The position numbers and the translations under genes were made by a program. A stretch of 64,000 nucleotides of DNA from positions 1 to 64,000 of the forward strand of contig NZ_RJVO01000009.1 of NCBI RefSeq assembly GCF_003730135.1, written 5' to 3'. Shown here piece after piece: positions 24,052-31,203 of this stretch. Below the pieces are notes generated by a model. That model made no database searches, had not been told where the DNA came from, and saw nothing but the letters and a program-made list of their open reading frames with translations. Source of the DNA: Stagnimonas aquatica. Lineage in GTDB: Bacteria > Pseudomonadota > Gammaproteobacteria > Nevskiales > Nevskiaceae. The first letter of the stretch is position 1. Each line of letters begins with the position of its first letter.

Positions 24052-24528
24052 ATGGAAAACACTGAAAAAGCGACCTTTGCCGCCGGCTGTTTCTGGGGCG
24101 TGGAATACAAGTTCGGCCGCCGCCCGGGGGTGCTGTCCACTGCCGTCGGTTACGAGGGCGGGCAGCTCGCCCAGCCCACCTACAAGCAGGTGTGCACCGA
24201 CCGCACCGGTCATGCCGAAGTGGTGGAGCTGCGCTTCGACCCAGCGCAGACCAGCTACGAAGCGCTGGTGCGCTACTTCTTCGAGATGCACGACCCGACC
24301 ACGCTCAACCGTCAGGGCGAGGACGTCGGCACCCAGTACCGCTCAGTGATCTTCACCCACAGCGAGGCCCAGCAGGCGGTGGCCGAGCGGGTGCGCGCGG
24401 AGCTCGATGCCGGCCATTTCGCCGGCCGCATCGTCACCCGCATCGAGCCGGCGGCCACCTTCTGGCCGGCCGAGGAGTACCACCAGAAGTACGGGGAAAA
24501 GCACCCGAACCTGGCCTGCACGCTCTAA
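24052..24528 (+). CDS. msrA: Peptide-methionine (S)-S-oxide reductase MsrA
   Basis: This 158-residue protein has the MsrA signature AAGCFWGVEYKF with the nucleophilic Cys at 13, followed by VGYEGGQ and TGHAEVVE. The length is that of single-domain MsrA without MsrB. It reduces S-form methionine sulfoxide in proteins. Whether it belongs with the neighbouring peptide cluster is unclear; it starts 53 bp after it, on the same strand. Confidence 0.95.
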   Translation: MENTEKATFAAGCFWGVEYKFGRRPGVLSTAVGYEGGQLAQPTYKQVCTDRTGHAEVVELRFDPAQTSYEALVRYFFEMHDPTTLNRQGEDVGTQYRSVIFTHSEAQQAVAERVRAELDAGHFAGRIVTRIEPAATFWPAEEYHQKYGEKHPNLACTL

Positions 24529-24559
24529 ATCGCGAGCACCGCCGGAGCCAGGCCCGGAA

Positions 24560-25609
24560 CTAGGCCCAGGACACCACCACCTCGCGCGGCCCTTCGTAGG
24601 GCAGGCGGCCATGGCCGGTGGAGGCGTTGTCGATCACCACCACATCGCCCTGCTGCCAGGGGGTGATGACCAGGTTTTTCCAGATCGCGCGGATCACCGC
24701 ATCGACCTCGGCGCTGGGGATCTCGCTGCCGTCGGCGAAGGTGGCGTGCATGGCCTGGTCTTCGGCGGCGACCGTGCGCCGCTTCCAGGCGCTCAGCGCC
24801 CGCGCCAGCGCCCAATAGCGCAGGTGGCGCAGGCTCGGGCGCAGCTTCAAGACCTGGAAGTATTCGAGGTGGCCGGCGTCGAGGTGGAAGTTGTGGATGT
24901 GGTTGAACCACACCGGCTCGCCGGTGACCGGATGCGGCCGCACCGGCTGGTGATGGCTGATCAGCGCCAGCCGGTCGTTGTCCTTCCACACCGGCTGGAA
25001 GCCTTCGCGGGCACAGGTCGCTTCCACCACCGCGCGGTCGCGGGTGTTGAACATCTCGGTCCACTTCTTCAGCTCGAAGAAATCCTTCTTGGTCTCGCCG
25101 GGGCCGGAGTAGTTGCGGATGATGCGCAGGCCTTTCTTGGCCCAGCGCTCGCGCAGTGCCGGGTCGAGATCGCGGTAGACGGCGCGGAAGTCCACCAGCG
25201 GCGTCTCCCCGAATTTGCCCGGCGCAATGGTGCAGGCAAAGAACAGCCGCGACGGCGGCTGGGCGGTGAACGACATCTCGTTGTGCGCCGGCAGCGGGTA
25301 GAAGTCCGGCAGCTCACTGGCCGAAAACACGTAGCCGCTCTTGCTCAGCGCGACGCGCGGCGAGGAGCCCAGGTACTCGTTCTGCAAACCCGGCTCGATG
25401 GCGCGCGCCACCACCTCGACATCGTCGACGCCACGCACGCCGAAACCGCGGAACAGCAAGGCGCCGACCTCGTGCAACTGCTCGGTGACCCAATCCCGAT
25501 GGGCTTCCAGCCAGGCGCTCAGGCCGGCGACATCGGCGATGCCGGCCGGCTGTACCAGCAGCGGCAGGCGGGCGGAACTCAGCGAGAACGGCGGCGGGTT
25601 GGCGGACAT
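24560..25609 (-). CDS. TauD/TfdA-family Fe(II)/2-oxoglutarate dioxygenase
   Basis: This 349-residue protein has the start MSANPPPFSL. An upstream ATG at 25684 would add 25 residues with no visible homology. The Fe ligands are His109 and Glu111 in AHNEMSF and His333 in TGHGRLPYEG, with Arg342 for 2-oxoglutarate. This fits the TauD/TfdA or syringomycin/clavaminate-type hydroxylases. The Glu in place of the usual Asp in the first pair is known in some members. The substrate is unknown. It faces msrA and is followed by a divergent transporter gene. Confidence 0.85.
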   Translation of the reverse strand: MSANPPPFSLSSARLPLLVQPAGIADVAGLSAWLEAHRDWVTEQLHEVGALLFRGFGVRGVDDVEVVARAIEPGLQNEYLGSSPRVALSKSGYVFSASELPDFYPLPAHNEMSFTAQPPSRLFFACTIAPGKFGETPLVDFRAVYRDLDPALRERWAKKGLRIIRNYSGPGETKKDFFELKKWTEMFNTRDRAVVEATCAREGFQPVWKDNDRLALISHHQPVRPHPVTGEPVWFNHIHNFHLDAGHLEYFQVLKLRPSLRHLRYWALARALSAWKRRTVAAEDQAMHATFADGSEIPSAEVDAVIRAIWKNLVITPWQQGDVVVIDNASTGHGRLPYEGPREVVVSWA

Positions 25610-25760
25610 GCTTGGCACCAAGGCGGGGAACTGCGCGCATCCTCCCGCATTTCCCGGGGTATCAGTAAATAGCAATTTGTTCATAACCTAGGCAGAACAA
25701 AGTATTGGTCGGCCTTAGGCACGCTTGGGCACAGTGCGCGCCTTTGCCGGCTCCCTGCCC

Positions 25761-26672
25761 ATGAGCGCCCTCGATCAGGCCAGCATCCATTTCTCCGCCG
25801 AAAGCCTGCGCGTGCTCAATCTCGCGCTGGCCTTCCTGATGTTCGCGGTGTCGTTGTTCATCGAGCGCGAGCCGCTGGCCAAGCTGCGGCGACAGCCGCG
25901 CGGTCTGCTGGTGGGGCTGGTCTCGCAATGGCTGTACATGCCGCTGATGACGGTGGCGCTGATCCTGCTGCTGAAGCCGCCACCGGGCCTGGCCCTGGGC
26001 ATGCTGCTGGTCTCGGCCTGCCCGGGCGGCAATGTCTCCAACTACCTGTCGATGCTGGCGCGCGCCAACGTGGTGCTGGGCATCAGCCTGGTGACCATTT
26101 CCACCCTCACCGCCGCCGTCGCCACGCCCGGCTTGTTCGCGCTAACCGCCCGCGCGGTGGGCGCCGCCGGCGCCCTGCCCGAGCTGCATGTCGATCTCGT
26201 CGGCATGCTCTGGACGGTGCTCGCCATCGTCGCACTGCCGCTGTTCCTGGGCGGCCTGTTCAGGCACTACGCGCCGGCGCTGGCGCTGCGCATCCGCCAG
26301 CCGCTGCGGATCGCCGCCGGCCTGCTGCTGCTGGCCTTCATCGTCGGCGGCTTCGCGGGCAACTACCGGCTGTTTCTGGAACACATCGAGGCGCTGTTCG
26401 GCTGGGTGTTCCTGCTCAATGCGCTGGCCATCGCCGGCGGCTACGGCCTGGGCTGGCTGTTCCGGCTGCCGGAGGCCGACCGTCGCGCACTCGCCATCGA
26501 GACCGGCATCCACAATTCCGGCCTCGGCCTGGTGCTGATCTTCAACTTCTTCGACGGCTCCGGACCGATGGCGCTGATCGCCGCCTGGTGGGGCGTCTGG
26601 CACATTCTTGCCGGCGGCGTAGTGGCGGCGGTGTGGTCGCGGATTCCGCCACGGACGGGACTCGAGGCTTAG
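25761..26672 (+). CDS. Bile acid:sodium symporter family (BASS) transporter
   Basis: This 303-residue protein has the start MSALDQASIH. It has about ten hydrophobic helices, with the BASS motifs LVSACPGGNVSNYLS (residues about 92-106) and AIETGIHNSGLGLVLIFN near residue 260, the two crossover helices. Members import organic anions with sodium, or pantothenate and other acids. The substrate is not known. It is divergent from the dioxygenase gene. Confidence 0.85.
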   Translation: MSALDQASIHFSAESLRVLNLALAFLMFAVSLFIEREPLAKLRRQPRGLLVGLVSQWLYMPLMTVALILLLKPPPGLALGMLLVSACPGGNVSNYLSMLARANVVLGISLVTISTLTAAVATPGLFALTARAVGAAGALPELHVDLVGMLWTVLAIVALPLFLGGLFRHYAPALALRIRQPLRIAAGLLLLAFIVGGFAGNYRLFLEHIEALFGWVFLLNALAIAGGYGLGWLFRLPEADRRALAIETGIHNSGLGLVLIFNFFDGSGPMALIAAWWGVWHILAGGVVAAVWSRIPPRTGLEA

Positions 26673-26702
26673 TCGCGGCGCCGTCCAAAGGTTCAAGCGC
26701 CG

Positions 26703-26742
26703 GTCCGGCCTTGCCCTGGCGATGCCGCCAGGGTCATCCGGA
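26703..26742. terminator. Nested hairpin between convergent genes
   Basis: CCCTGGCG (26714-26721) pairs with CGCCAGGG (26726-26733) across the ATGC loop, and GTCCGG/CCGGAC flank it as an outer stem. It lies between the transporter and the leftward small gene, a sensible place for a bidirectional terminator. No T-run follows. Confidence 0.4.
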
Positions 26743-26757
26743 CAGCCGTTGAGCGTT

Positions 26758-26928
26758 CTAGCGGAACAGGAAGTACAAGGTGCCGAGCACGATCGCCGTC
26801 GCACCGATGGCGCCGATCACGAACGACACCTTGCCGGTCCAGCGATTGTCCTTCTCCTTCTCCGCCTGGCGCTGCTTCATGAAAGCGACGGTGCGGGTGA
26901 ACTTCTCTTCGTTGTTGTCGGACGACAC
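26758..26928 (-). CDS. Small single-pass membrane protein (56 aa)
   Basis: This 56-residue protein uses a GTG start preceded by CAGGAG at about 7 nt. The first 33 residues are polar and charged (SSDNNEEKFTRTVAFMKQRQ and the following AEKEKDNRW), and the rest is one hydrophobic helix (FVIGAIGATAIVLGTLYF) ending in LFR. It looks like a regulatory or assembly peptide of the inner membrane. Its role and neighbours give no clear function. Confidence 0.6.
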   Translation of the reverse strand: MSSDNNEEKFTRTVAFMKQRQAEKEKDNRWTGKVSFVIGAIGATAIVLGTLYFLFR

Positions 26929-27066
26929 GGCAGGCTCCTGGAGGGCGAAACAGCAGCGGGCGGCGATCGCAATCCACCCGCCCGGCGATGACGGCTAGGG
27001 TAACGAATACCAGCGCGTTCAGGGTACCCGGCGCTACGCAAGCAACAGGCCAGGACGCGGCTGACC

Positions 27067-27963
27067 TCAGCCCGGTTCGCGCGCCCAGTCGGCGTAGAAC
27101 GGCGGCAGATCGGTGGACGCCCGGGAGGCGTAGTCCGGCGCGCGCTTTTCCAGGAACGAGCGCACCCCTTCCTTGCCGTCGCCGAGGCTGGTGTAGAACA
27201 TCGCCAGCGAATCGACCCGGTGCGCCTCAATCGGATGCGCCTGGGCGGAGTTGCGGTAGAGCATCTGCCGAGCCAGAGCCACCGCCACCGGCGAGCGGTG
27301 CTCGACAAACTTGCGCGCCAGCTTGTAGGCCTCCGGCAACAGTTGATCCGGCGCCACGACCGCCTTCACCAGTCCGCCGGCGCGCGCCTCGTCGGCGCTG
27401 AGGATGTCGGCGCTCAGCACCCACTCCAGCGCCTGGGAAATGCCGACGATGCGCGGCAGGAACCAGCTCGAACAGGCTTCCGGAACGATGCCGATCTTGC
27501 CGAACACGAAGCCGATGCGCGCCTTCTCGGAGGCCAGCCGCACGTCCATCGCCAGGGTCATGGTGGCGCCGATGCCCACCGCCGCGCCATTGATGGCGCC
27601 GATCACCGGCTTCTTGCAGCGGTAGATCGCCAGCGTCACCCGCCCGCCGGTGTCGCGCACGCCGTCGTGGATGGCGGGGTCTTCGAGACGCGTGCGCATG
27701 TCGTCCAGCGTCGGCCGCTGACTCTCGTCGAGGCCGAAGACATTGCCAGGCTTGGAAAGGTCCATGCCGGCGCAGAAGGCCTTGCCAGCGCCGGTGACGA
27801 CGATGGCGCGTACCGCATCGTCCTCGCTGGCACGGTCGAAGGCCGCGACCAGCTCGTTGGCCATCTCCACCGTGAAGGCATTCATCTGCTCCGGGCGGTT
27901 GAGGGTGAGCGTGAGGATGCCGTCGGCGACGGCGTAGTCGAGGGTGTTGTAGTCGTGGCCCAT
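27067..27963 (-). CDS. Enoyl-CoA hydratase/isomerase family protein
   Basis: This 298-residue crotonase-fold protein has the oxyanion-hole motif in AFCAGMDLS and the NGAAVGIGATMTL segment, with GIVPEACSSWFLP holding the second-glutamate position. The size and the N-terminal NRPEQMNAFTVEMA are typical of enoyl-CoA hydratases. It likely acts in a beta-oxidation or aromatic ring degradation route with the neighbouring reductase and SDR genes. The exact acyl chain is unknown. Confidence 0.85.
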   Translation of the reverse strand: MGHDYNTLDYAVADGILTLTLNRPEQMNAFTVEMANELVAAFDRASEDDAVRAIVVTGAGKAFCAGMDLSKPGNVFGLDESQRPTLDDMRTRLEDPAIHDGVRDTGGRVTLAIYRCKKPVIGAINGAAVGIGATMTLAMDVRLASEKARIGFVFGKIGIVPEACSSWFLPRIVGISQALEWVLSADILSADEARAGGLVKAVVAPDQLLPEAYKLARKFVEHRSPVAVALARQMLYRNSAQAHPIEAHRVDSLAMFYTSLGDGKEGVRSFLEKRAPDYASRASTDLPPFYADWAREPG

Positions 27964-28289
27964 GTGATGTGGTCTCTCTCCAGAAAGGGACGACAGCTTA
28001 GGCGATGCCTGCGATTGAATAGATGCATATCTGGACTGGTCAGGCGGTCTGGCTCTCGGATCAGTGGCACTCTGCCCAAGACGGTCTATCCGACTGCAGT
28101 CGCTCCTTGCTTCTCACCCCCATGCCGGGGCAGCATCGCCGCTGGGCACCAGGAACGTCTGGGCGAGCACCGCGCAAGAAGACGGGATGAAAGCGACCGC
28201 GTTCAAGAACAAGTGTTTAGAACCCGACTTCGGTGCCCGGTCCAAAATACATATGGCGACGGTGTTCCGTCTGTTGGCTGGTAGCTCCC
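27964..28289. other. 326-bp gene-poor stretch
   Basis: I see no gene with support between the enoyl-CoA hydratase and the unknown gene at 28290. Short frames are present, without a ribosome-binding site or recognised motif. Confidence 0.35.
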
Positions 28290-28979
28290 ATGAAAGAAAT
28301 CCTGCTTGCTACAAGCGCTGAACAACTAGGAGGCGCGCTTGCCCAGCTAGACAGAGATGTTCCCGAGCGCCATGCCGGCAGGCGCAACCAACACGCTGAG
28401 CGCTACTGCATTGCTCACCTGCTGGCCACTATCCCCGTCTCTAGGCTGTCGTTTCCGCTGGCACTCGCGCACGCCGACAAGCCGGACTTTGTGCTGTCCA
28501 TGCCAAGCGGTTCTATCGGCATCGAGCACACAGAGGCTGTTCCAGAGAATGTCGCCCGGGCACAGTTCCTACGGGATAAGGGCTCAGGCCCGGACGTGTT
28601 CTTCACGCCACACGCAACTCCAGGCGAGCCTCGTAAGACTGCCGCCGAACTGCGCGAAGAGATTGAAGCCGATGAACCTGGCGATGGCTGGGTTGGCGAT
28701 TCTGCCGAGCGTGAGTGGGCAGCGGCAATCACCCACTATGTCCAGGGCAAGATTCCCAAGGCCACCGCCCCGGGATTCGCACGCCACCCAGAGAATTGGC
28801 TTATGGTCTATGACAACTGGCCATTGCCCCACATCAGCTTCCGAAAGGCAGCCGAGTTTCTCCATCCACTTCTAAAGGACATCAACGCGTTCGCTGTTTT
28901 TGACGCAGTTTTTATCTTGGACGATTCGCAGATATGTGAGCTTCGAGACTCTCCAATCATCTACTCACTGACGAGGTAG
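28290..28979 (+). CDS. Hypothetical protein
   Basis: This 229-residue soluble protein has no domain I recognise with confidence. Asp-Phe in PDFVLSMPSG followed by SIGIEHTEA may be a loose PD-(D/E)XK-like pattern, but it is not convincing. A C-terminal YDNWPLPHISFRKAAEFL segment resembles surface-helix motifs. The start is the ATG of MKEILLATSAEQ. It lies in a lower-GC patch and is followed by an inverted repeat. It may have been acquired separately. Confidence 0.5.
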   Translation: MKEILLATSAEQLGGALAQLDRDVPERHAGRRNQHAERYCIAHLLATIPVSRLSFPLALAHADKPDFVLSMPSGSIGIEHTEAVPENVARAQFLRDKGSGPDVFFTPHATPGEPRKTAAELREEIEADEPGDGWVGDSAEREWAAAITHYVQGKIPKATAPGFARHPENWLMVYDNWPLPHISFRKAAEFLHPLLKDINAFAVFDAVFILDDSQICELRDSPIIYSLTR

Positions 28980-29042
28980 CCTGGATGCAATCCGGGGCCT
29001 CCTTCTCACGGCAAGTGTTGACCCGGATTACATCCGGGCTAC
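28976..29042. repeat. Imperfect inverted repeat of 21-nt arms
   Basis: The arm at 28976-28996 pairs with the arm at 29022-29042 (19 of 21 positions) across about 25 nt. The motif GGATGCAATCCGGG is typical of dispersed proteobacterial intergenic repeats. It covers the stop of the unknown gene. Confidence 0.6.
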
Positions 29043-29073
29043 CTGGACTACTCAGCTTTGCAGCGGCCCGCCT

Positions 29074-30288
29074 CTAGGCCGCCGCTGGCGTCTGGTTGAG
29101 CTTTACGTCGCTCGGCGGATGCAGCACGCAGCGGGTGCCGCCGGGGGTGTACATGCTCACCACGCATTCGTTGCAGGCGGTGCAGCCCGAGACCGTGGCG
29201 GTGCCGTCGCGAAATTGGTTGACCAGGTTCGGCTCGTGGATCAAGGCGCGGCCCATCACCACGGCGTCGAAACCCTCGCCCAGCACCTGCCGCACGCCGG
29301 ACATGGATTTCGCACCACCGAGATAGGCCAGCGGCATCTGCACCGCCGCGCGCACCTTCAGCGAGTGCTCGCGCAGGTACAGCTCGTGGAAGGGCACCTT
29401 TGGCTCCCAGAGCTTCATCAGCCGGGTGGCCAGCCGCACCACCGGGTTGTCGATCACGTCGGTGGCGGCCTTGGGCATGTTGCTGCCGAAGATCGCCCAG
29501 GGCGATTCCACGTTCATGCCGCCGCTGAGCACCAAGAGATGTGCGCCCTCGCGCTCCAGCGCCTGCGCGACCTGCACGGCGTCTTCGGCGGTAGCGCCGC
29601 CCTTGAAACCTTCGGTGACGCATATCTTGCAGGTGACCGCCAGCCGGTCACCGACCGCGTCCAGCACGCGGCGCAGCACCCGCGCCGGATAGCGCACGCG
29701 CTCGGCGGCGGTCTTGCCGCCCCATTGGTCCTTGCGCTTGTTGTAACTGGGCGAGATGAACTGGCTGAGCAGATAGCCGTGGCCCATGTGGATCTCGACC
29801 GCGTCGAAGCCGGCGCGCTCGGCACGCAGGGCGGCCTGCACGAACTCCTCGGCAACGCTCTCCAGATCGGCCTCGGTCATCGCCCGCTTGAAGAATTGCC
29901 CACTGATCGAGCCCGGCGGATTGAAGCCGCCGGAAGCGCTGATCGGCCGGCCCGCCGATTGCTTGACGAAGGTGAAGCAGCCGCCGTGGGTGATCTGCGC
30001 GCAGGCGGCGCCGCCCTCGCGGTGCACCGCGTCGGTGAGCGCGCGCAGGTGCTTGAGGCTGGGTTCGTCCAGCGTCACCTGATCGTCGAAGGTGCGGCCG
30101 TCGGCGCTGATCGCGCAGTAGGCCACCGTGGTCATCGCCGCGCCGCCGGCGGCCATGCGCCGGTGGTGCTCGACCAGGGCCTTGGAGGGCACGCCGCCCT
30201 TGGCCATGCCCTCGTTGGTAGCGGACTTGATGAAGCGGTTGCGCAGCTTCAGGGGGCCGATTTGCAGCGGAGTGAAGGCGGTGCTCAT
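29074..30288 (-). CDS. NADH:flavin oxidoreductase / old yellow enzyme-type
   Basis: This 404-residue protein starts MSTAFTPLQIGPLKLRNRFI, the classic N-terminus of the OYE/2,4-dienoyl-CoA reductase TIM barrel. EIHMGHGYLLSQFISPSYNK includes the catalytic region. The C-terminal Cys-rich piece (SGCTACNECVVSMYTPGGT) looks like the start of the iron-sulfur binding portion seen in longer members, but the flavin/NAD domain behind it is absent. It reduces unsaturated compounds, perhaps steroids or enoyl-CoAs. It follows the SDR gene on the same strand, separated by about 120 bp with two hairpins. Confidence 0.85.
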   Translation of the reverse strand: MSTAFTPLQIGPLKLRNRFIKSATNEGMAKGGVPSKALVEHHRRMAAGGAAMTTVAYCAISADGRTFDDQVTLDEPSLKHLRALTDAVHREGGAACAQITHGGCFTFVKQSAGRPISASGGFNPPGSISGQFFKRAMTEADLESVAEEFVQAALRAERAGFDAVEIHMGHGYLLSQFISPSYNKRKDQWGGKTAAERVRYPARVLRRVLDAVGDRLAVTCKICVTEGFKGGATAEDAVQVAQALEREGAHLLVLSGGMNVESPWAIFGSNMPKAATDVIDNPVVRLATRLMKLWEPKVPFHELYLREHSLKVRAAVQMPLAYLGGAKSMSGVRQVLGEGFDAVVMGRALIHEPNLVNQFRDGTATVSGCTACNECVVSMYTPGGTRCVLHPPSDVKLNQTPAAA

Positions 30289-30348
30289 GGTTCTCCTAGT
30301 TTTTCCCTGCCATCCATGGCGCGACGGTGCACTCCGTACCCGCCCCCT

Positions 30349-30411
30349 GCCCGGCCATCCATGGCCGGGCGTTCGGCACCGCCGCGAGCAGTGCTCGCAA
30401 GCCGCGGTGCC
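30349..30411. repeat. Two adjacent hairpins between SDR and OYE-type genes
   Basis: GCCCGGCCAT/ATGGCCGGGC forms a near-perfect stem at 30349-30370. A second stem has GGCACCGC at 30375-30382 pairing with GCGGTGCC, with an inner CGAGC/GCTCG. The neighbouring CCATCCATGG repeat is seen twice. These could be attenuating or terminating structures. Confidence 0.4.
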
Positions 30412-31176
30412 TCACCCAAGATAGGCCTGGCCGCCGTCGACGGCGATGCTCTGGCCGTTGATGTAGCGGCAGTCGGCGGTGCAGAGGTTGGCGACGAAGC
30501 GGCCAATATCGGCCTCGCAGGCGCCGACGCGCTGCTGCGGCACAGTGGCGACGAAGGCGGCAGCCTCTTCCGGCCGCGCCGCGCTCCAGCCGGCCATGGC
30601 CGGCGAGTCCGCCAGGGGCAGGATGCAGTTGGTACGGATGCCTTCCTTGGCCCACTCGCAGGCGGCGGCGCGGGTGAGCTGGCGGATCGCCTCCTTCACC
30701 GCCGAGTAGGCGCCGTAGCCGGCGGCGTCCCAGCGGTAGGCGGCCGAGGAGGCGAGGTTGATGATGTTGCCGTCGCCGCTCTTCTTCAGATGCGGATAGG
30801 CGAGGCGCATGAGCCGGAAGGTCGCCAGCGGGCCGGACTCCCAACCCGCCGCGAACGCCGCCTCGCTGAGGCCATTGAGCGTGCCCAGCGGCACCTCCTG
30901 CGCGCAGTTGACCAGGATGTCGAGGCCACCGAGCTGCGCCACGGTCTCTGCGACCACCTGCTCCAGCGAGCCGGCATCCTTCACGTCGCAAGCCAGCGCC
31001 AGACCCCGGCTGCCACGGCGTCCGATCTCGGCAACAGTGCCTTCGAGCTTGGCGAGCGTGCGTCCGGTCACCGCCACCGCAGCGCCTTCGGCCGCCAGCG
31101 CGTAGGCGATGCCCTGCCCCACGCCCTGTCCGCCGCCGGTGACCAGTGCGATCTTGCCCTTGAGCCTCTGTGTCAT
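30412..31176 (-). CDS. Short-chain dehydrogenase/reductase (SDR)
   Basis: This 254-residue classical SDR has TGGGQGVGQG at 13-22 for the cofactor, Ser143 or Ser144, and Tyr157-x-x-x-Lys161 (YSAVK) in the catalytic site. NAD(H) is the likely cofactor. It lies in the same direction as the OYE-type gene and the enoyl-CoA hydratase, which suggests a degradation route for a hydroxylated or unsaturated compound. The substrate is unknown. Confidence 0.85.
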   Translation of the reverse strand: MTQRLKGKIALVTGGGQGVGQGIAYALAAEGAAVAVTGRTLAKLEGTVAEIGRRGSRGLALACDVKDAGSLEQVVAETVAQLGGLDILVNCAQEVPLGTLNGLSEAAFAAGWESGPLATFRLMRLAYPHLKKSGDGNIINLASSAAYRWDAAGYGAYSAVKEAIRQLTRAAACEWAKEGIRTNCILPLADSPAMAGWSAARPEEAAAFVATVPQQRVGACEADIGRFVANLCTADCRYINGQSIAVDGGQAYLG

Positions 31177-31203
31177 GTCTGCATGTCCTTGGGTGTTGAG
31201 TGA

